In this document: positions 8,679 to 10,220 of the stretch, one piece after another
How positions within the stretch are numbered: the stretch's first letter is position 1
Layout of the letters: the number at the start of each line of letters is the position of its first letter
DNA from: Euperipatoides rowelli
Taxonomy: Eukaryota > Onychophora > Udeonychophora > Euonychophora > Peripatopsidae
Assembly: GCA_003024985.2 (NCBI GenBank)
Contig: PXIH01S0005686.1
Reading direction: 5' to 3' (one strand)
DNA length: 10,220 nucleotides
Position numbers and translations under genes: made by a program
Notes under the pieces: model-generated
The model's database searches: none
Seen by the model: only the letters and a program-made list of their open reading frames with translations
Told to the model about the DNA's origin: nothing

Positions 8679-8804
8679 GTATAGAATATATTATTATATG
8701 GTTTTATATTAATTTCAAATTGTCATAATACGGTAAATAGATGAAATAATTCTTTTTAAATAACTTACCATATTATATTTCTAACACTAAAGTTCTAAAC
8801 TTAC

Positions 8805-8987
8805 TTTGGATTTTCAGCATGAAAATTATATAAAGCTCGTGCTGTTGCCCTCACATCTCCAACCTTATGCCGATCTAAAAGTCGTGGGGACAGTCGAAGA
8901 TCACGAGAGAACTCGTTTTTGGACGGATATTCGTCATATACACGATCATACCGATCCAAACTGATTGGAGATTTTTGTGAAGGCCTG
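8805..8987 (-). CDS. SORBS/CAP-like exon A: lead segment and first strand of SH3-1
   Basis: This exon encodes 60 codons with a split codon at each end. It opens with RPSQKSPISLDRYDRVYDEY, a charged stretch with no predicted fold, and ends in RATARALYNFHAENP plus two bases of a Lys codon. ALYNF is the SH3 ALYDY motif that begins the domain, and the following residues start the RT loop. The donor is AAA|GTAAGT, a near-perfect consensus. The acceptor follows a strong pyrimidine tract (minus strand, about 9018-8991) with a possible branch site GCTAAAC near 9020. The acceptor is tandem, CAGCAG, so the exon may begin at 8987 or 8984; both keep the frame. Upstream coding sequence must lie beyond the right edge, because the exon starts mid-codon and I see no other exon up to 10220. 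Confidence 0.9.
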
Positions 8988-8990
8988 CTG
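8984..8990 (-). promoter_or_regulatory. Tandem NAGNAG splice acceptor of exon A
   Basis: On the minus strand the exon is preceded by TTTCATTTCAGCAG|GCC. Both CAGs are usable AG acceptors three bases apart. Using the first adds one Arg codon to the protein; using the second omits it and changes only the split codon. Known NAGNAG sites often give both isoforms. Whether this one does cannot be seen from DNA. Confidence 0.6.
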
Positions 8991-9204
8991 AAATGAAAAA
9001 AAGAGAAAGAAGAGTTTAGCATTAAATCATTGTTTAGATACACATTAAAAAAAACAATAGCCTATGGAGTATGGTAATGAATAAATTTGCTATTGATAAG
9101 AAAAAGGAAATTAAAAATGTAACTGACAATATTCATTGCTTATCATTTATTTAGCTCTTATGTAACAGGTGTTCTGGTGATTCTAGAAATTACTAAGCTA
9201 TTTT

Positions 9205-9315
9205 CAGCGTGGCCGAGCGGGTTTTCTAGAATGCCCTGTTATTTTATTACAAGTCCCAGCTTTCCCGAGGTTGAACTAGGAATTGTAATAAAGGTGTAAA
9301 AAATATATATATAAT
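9205..9315 (+). mobile_element. tRNA-headed SINE-like remnant
   Basis: CAGCGTGGCCGAGCGG at 9205-9220 matches the D-arm/A-box of Ser or Leu tRNAs. A decayed B-box, GAGGTTGAACTAGG, lies at 9267-9280, about 57 bases on, which suits a class II tRNA with a long variable arm. The intervening sequence does not form an anticodon arm I can defend. After the B-box comes GTAATAAAGGTGTAAAAAATATATATATA, a low-complexity tail of the kind that ends SINEs. A decayed tRNA pseudogene is the main alternative. Confidence 0.5.
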
Positions 9316-9638
9316 AATATGGCTTCACATAACCTACAGTACGTAGGCTTTCGACCAAAGTAAAAATAGTAAGCTCAATGGACATGAAAATAATGACACA
9401 GGTCATTGTAGTAATAATATTTATTCTAGTAATAGAATGGATTTTACAGTCATAATATACACATTACATAATGTCATAATAACTATATGGCAATATTTCT
9501 CTTAGCTAGCTTAAATGATTCTGATTATTATTTTCTTACTCGGGATTTGTATGAGTTGGTTAGGATCAAGTCAGAGTCAGTGATTTCTGTTTTGGATGTC
9601 ATGGTTTGGTTCTGGGCGGAACCAGAAATTATACGAAG

Positions 9639-9746
9639 GTGCCAGGTAGGCTCTAGGTGCATTAGTACAGGATAGAATTGGTTCTAGTTGTATTAGTATG
9701 ATGTGGTGGTGCTGGGTCGGTTCTAGTTGTACTAGTACAGGATAGG
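9639..9746 (+). repeat. Short minisatellite, 70-bp unit with internal half-copy
   Basis: A GGTGC-(6)-GGCTCTAGGTGCATTAGTACAGG-like unit at 9639-9676 recurs at 9709-9746 (GGTGCTGGGTCGG, TTCTAGTTGTACTAGTACAG). Between them, 9680-9703 holds a partial third copy, GGTTCTAGTTGTATTAGTAT. GGTTCTGGGCGGAACC just upstream at 9606-9621 is a related partly palindromic word. Confidence 0.7.
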
Positions 9747-10220
9747 CTGGGTCAGTAGGGAAGCATTTTCCAAAAGAGAAGGTGAGTATTGACACTGTGG
9801 TTAGGCTATTCATTTTTTGACTAAAGACCAGTTATCTGTGGTAACAAATGGTTATCTGTTGCTCTAAGTCAGAGATGATGGTGAGGGACCAGGAACTACC
9901 ATTAAGCTATTAATTATTTGTAGAGTCAGCTTTTATAGTCTATGAAGTGGATTCTCAAATCCAGAAATGCCGGGATGTGGATGGCTATTGGTACTTTGGA
10001 ACAATAGTGATAAGAAAGCATGAAGAATAGATTATTGTCTTCAGTGTGGTCCGACCTCCATTGTTTGGTAGATTGTGATTTTTAGGTAAGATATTTGGAG
10101 CTAGAGATTACATAAAACATTTATGTTGGTGGGAAGGTTTTTATAAAGTTATTATTATAGAGTCCAATGTTTATTTATTGTTTTATGCAATTTATAATTT
10201 ACATTATACAAATACAAATA

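Larger units (their letters stand above)
5437..8804 (-). other. Intron between exons B and A, filled by an antisense retroelement
   Basis: The 3,368-bp intron runs on the minus strand from GTAAGT at 8804 to TTTTAG at 5437. About 2.8 kb of it is the Ty3/gypsy remnant with its own insertion, followed by a hAT fragment. The flanking parts, 5437-5700 and 8679-8804, are plain AT-rich sequence with no signal seen. Confidence 0.85.
2710..8987 (-). other. Partial SORBS/CAP-family adaptor gene: three exons and two complete introns
   Basis: The three coding exons described separately join as 8987-8805, 5436-5322 and 2823-2710. Every junction is GT-AG and the phases agree: exon A leaves two bases (AA), exon B supplies the G that completes a Lys codon, and B to C is phase 0. 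The product is about 137 residues: a short Arg/Asp/Ser-rich lead, SH3-1, a linker, and the first half of SH3-2. In SORBS/CAP proteins the SH3 domains bind proline-rich partners such as vinculin at adhesion and junction sites; that role is family knowledge. The introns are 3,368 bp (5437-8804) and 2,498 bp (2824-5321). The first holds an antisense Ty3/gypsy remnant. Neither start nor stop codon is in the window. Other tandem-SH3 adaptors are possible but fit the linker and second-domain start less well. Confidence 0.83.
8988..10220 (-). other. Partial intron upstream of exon A
   Basis: No further exon of the host gene was recognised here. The stretch holds the polypyrimidine tract of the exon A acceptor (about 8991-9018), a SINE-like remnant (9205-9315), a small minisatellite (9639-9746) and otherwise AT-rich DNA. 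The two opposing open frames of about 60-80 codons across 9487-9813 follow the repeat and have no domain signature. Confidence 0.65.

Noticed and set aside
9205-9285. Functional tRNA-Ser or tRNA-Leu gene
   Set aside because: The B-box is mutated and no acceptor or anticodon stem closes convincingly.
9487-9813. Opposing open frames on both strands as genes
   Set aside because: No domain, low-complexity repeats, and no splice context with the SH3 gene; they mirror the minisatellite.

Overview
The window is nuclear DNA from an animal, most likely an invertebrate; an arthropod is a guess and the sequence does not settle it. It is AT-rich, has GT-AG spliced exons separated by kilobase introns, and is packed with decayed transposable elements and microsatellites. 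There is no bacterial-style gene organisation. A single N stands at 3392.

The only host gene I can support lies on the minus strand. Three exons (8987-8805, 5436-5322, 2823-2710) join in frame into a fragment of about 137 residues. It holds one complete SH3 domain, a 17-18 residue linker and the first half of a second SH3 domain. Close tandem SH3 domains with these signatures point to the sorbin-homology/SH3 adaptor family (SORBS1/2, vinexin, insect CAP), which links adhesion and cytoskeletal proteins. The start, the sorbin-homology region, the rest of SH3-2 and any third SH3 lie outside the window. The introns are 3,368 bp and 2,498 bp, with partial introns on both sides.

The introns have collected mobile DNA. 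From left to right: a hAT-like non-autonomous element (about 362-1259) with a roughly 100-bp internal repeat; a hAT terminus full of GGAACTAGTTCC palindromes (about 1365-1486) abutting a broken non-LTR reverse transcriptase (about 1488-2285, minus strand); a repeat-poor intron with hairpins (2824-5321); and a decayed Ty3/gypsy pol gene (about 5700-8505, plus strand, antisense to the host gene). A 793-bp insertion splits that pol gene inside its RT. A further hAT terminus ends at 8678. The rightmost intron carries a tRNA-headed SINE-like remnant (about 9205-9315) and a short minisatellite (9639-9746).

I found no evidence of a new multi-gene system. The most useful points are the exon model, a tandem NAGNAG acceptor, the non-equivalent intron positions in the two SH3 domains, and the nested order of transposon insertions.
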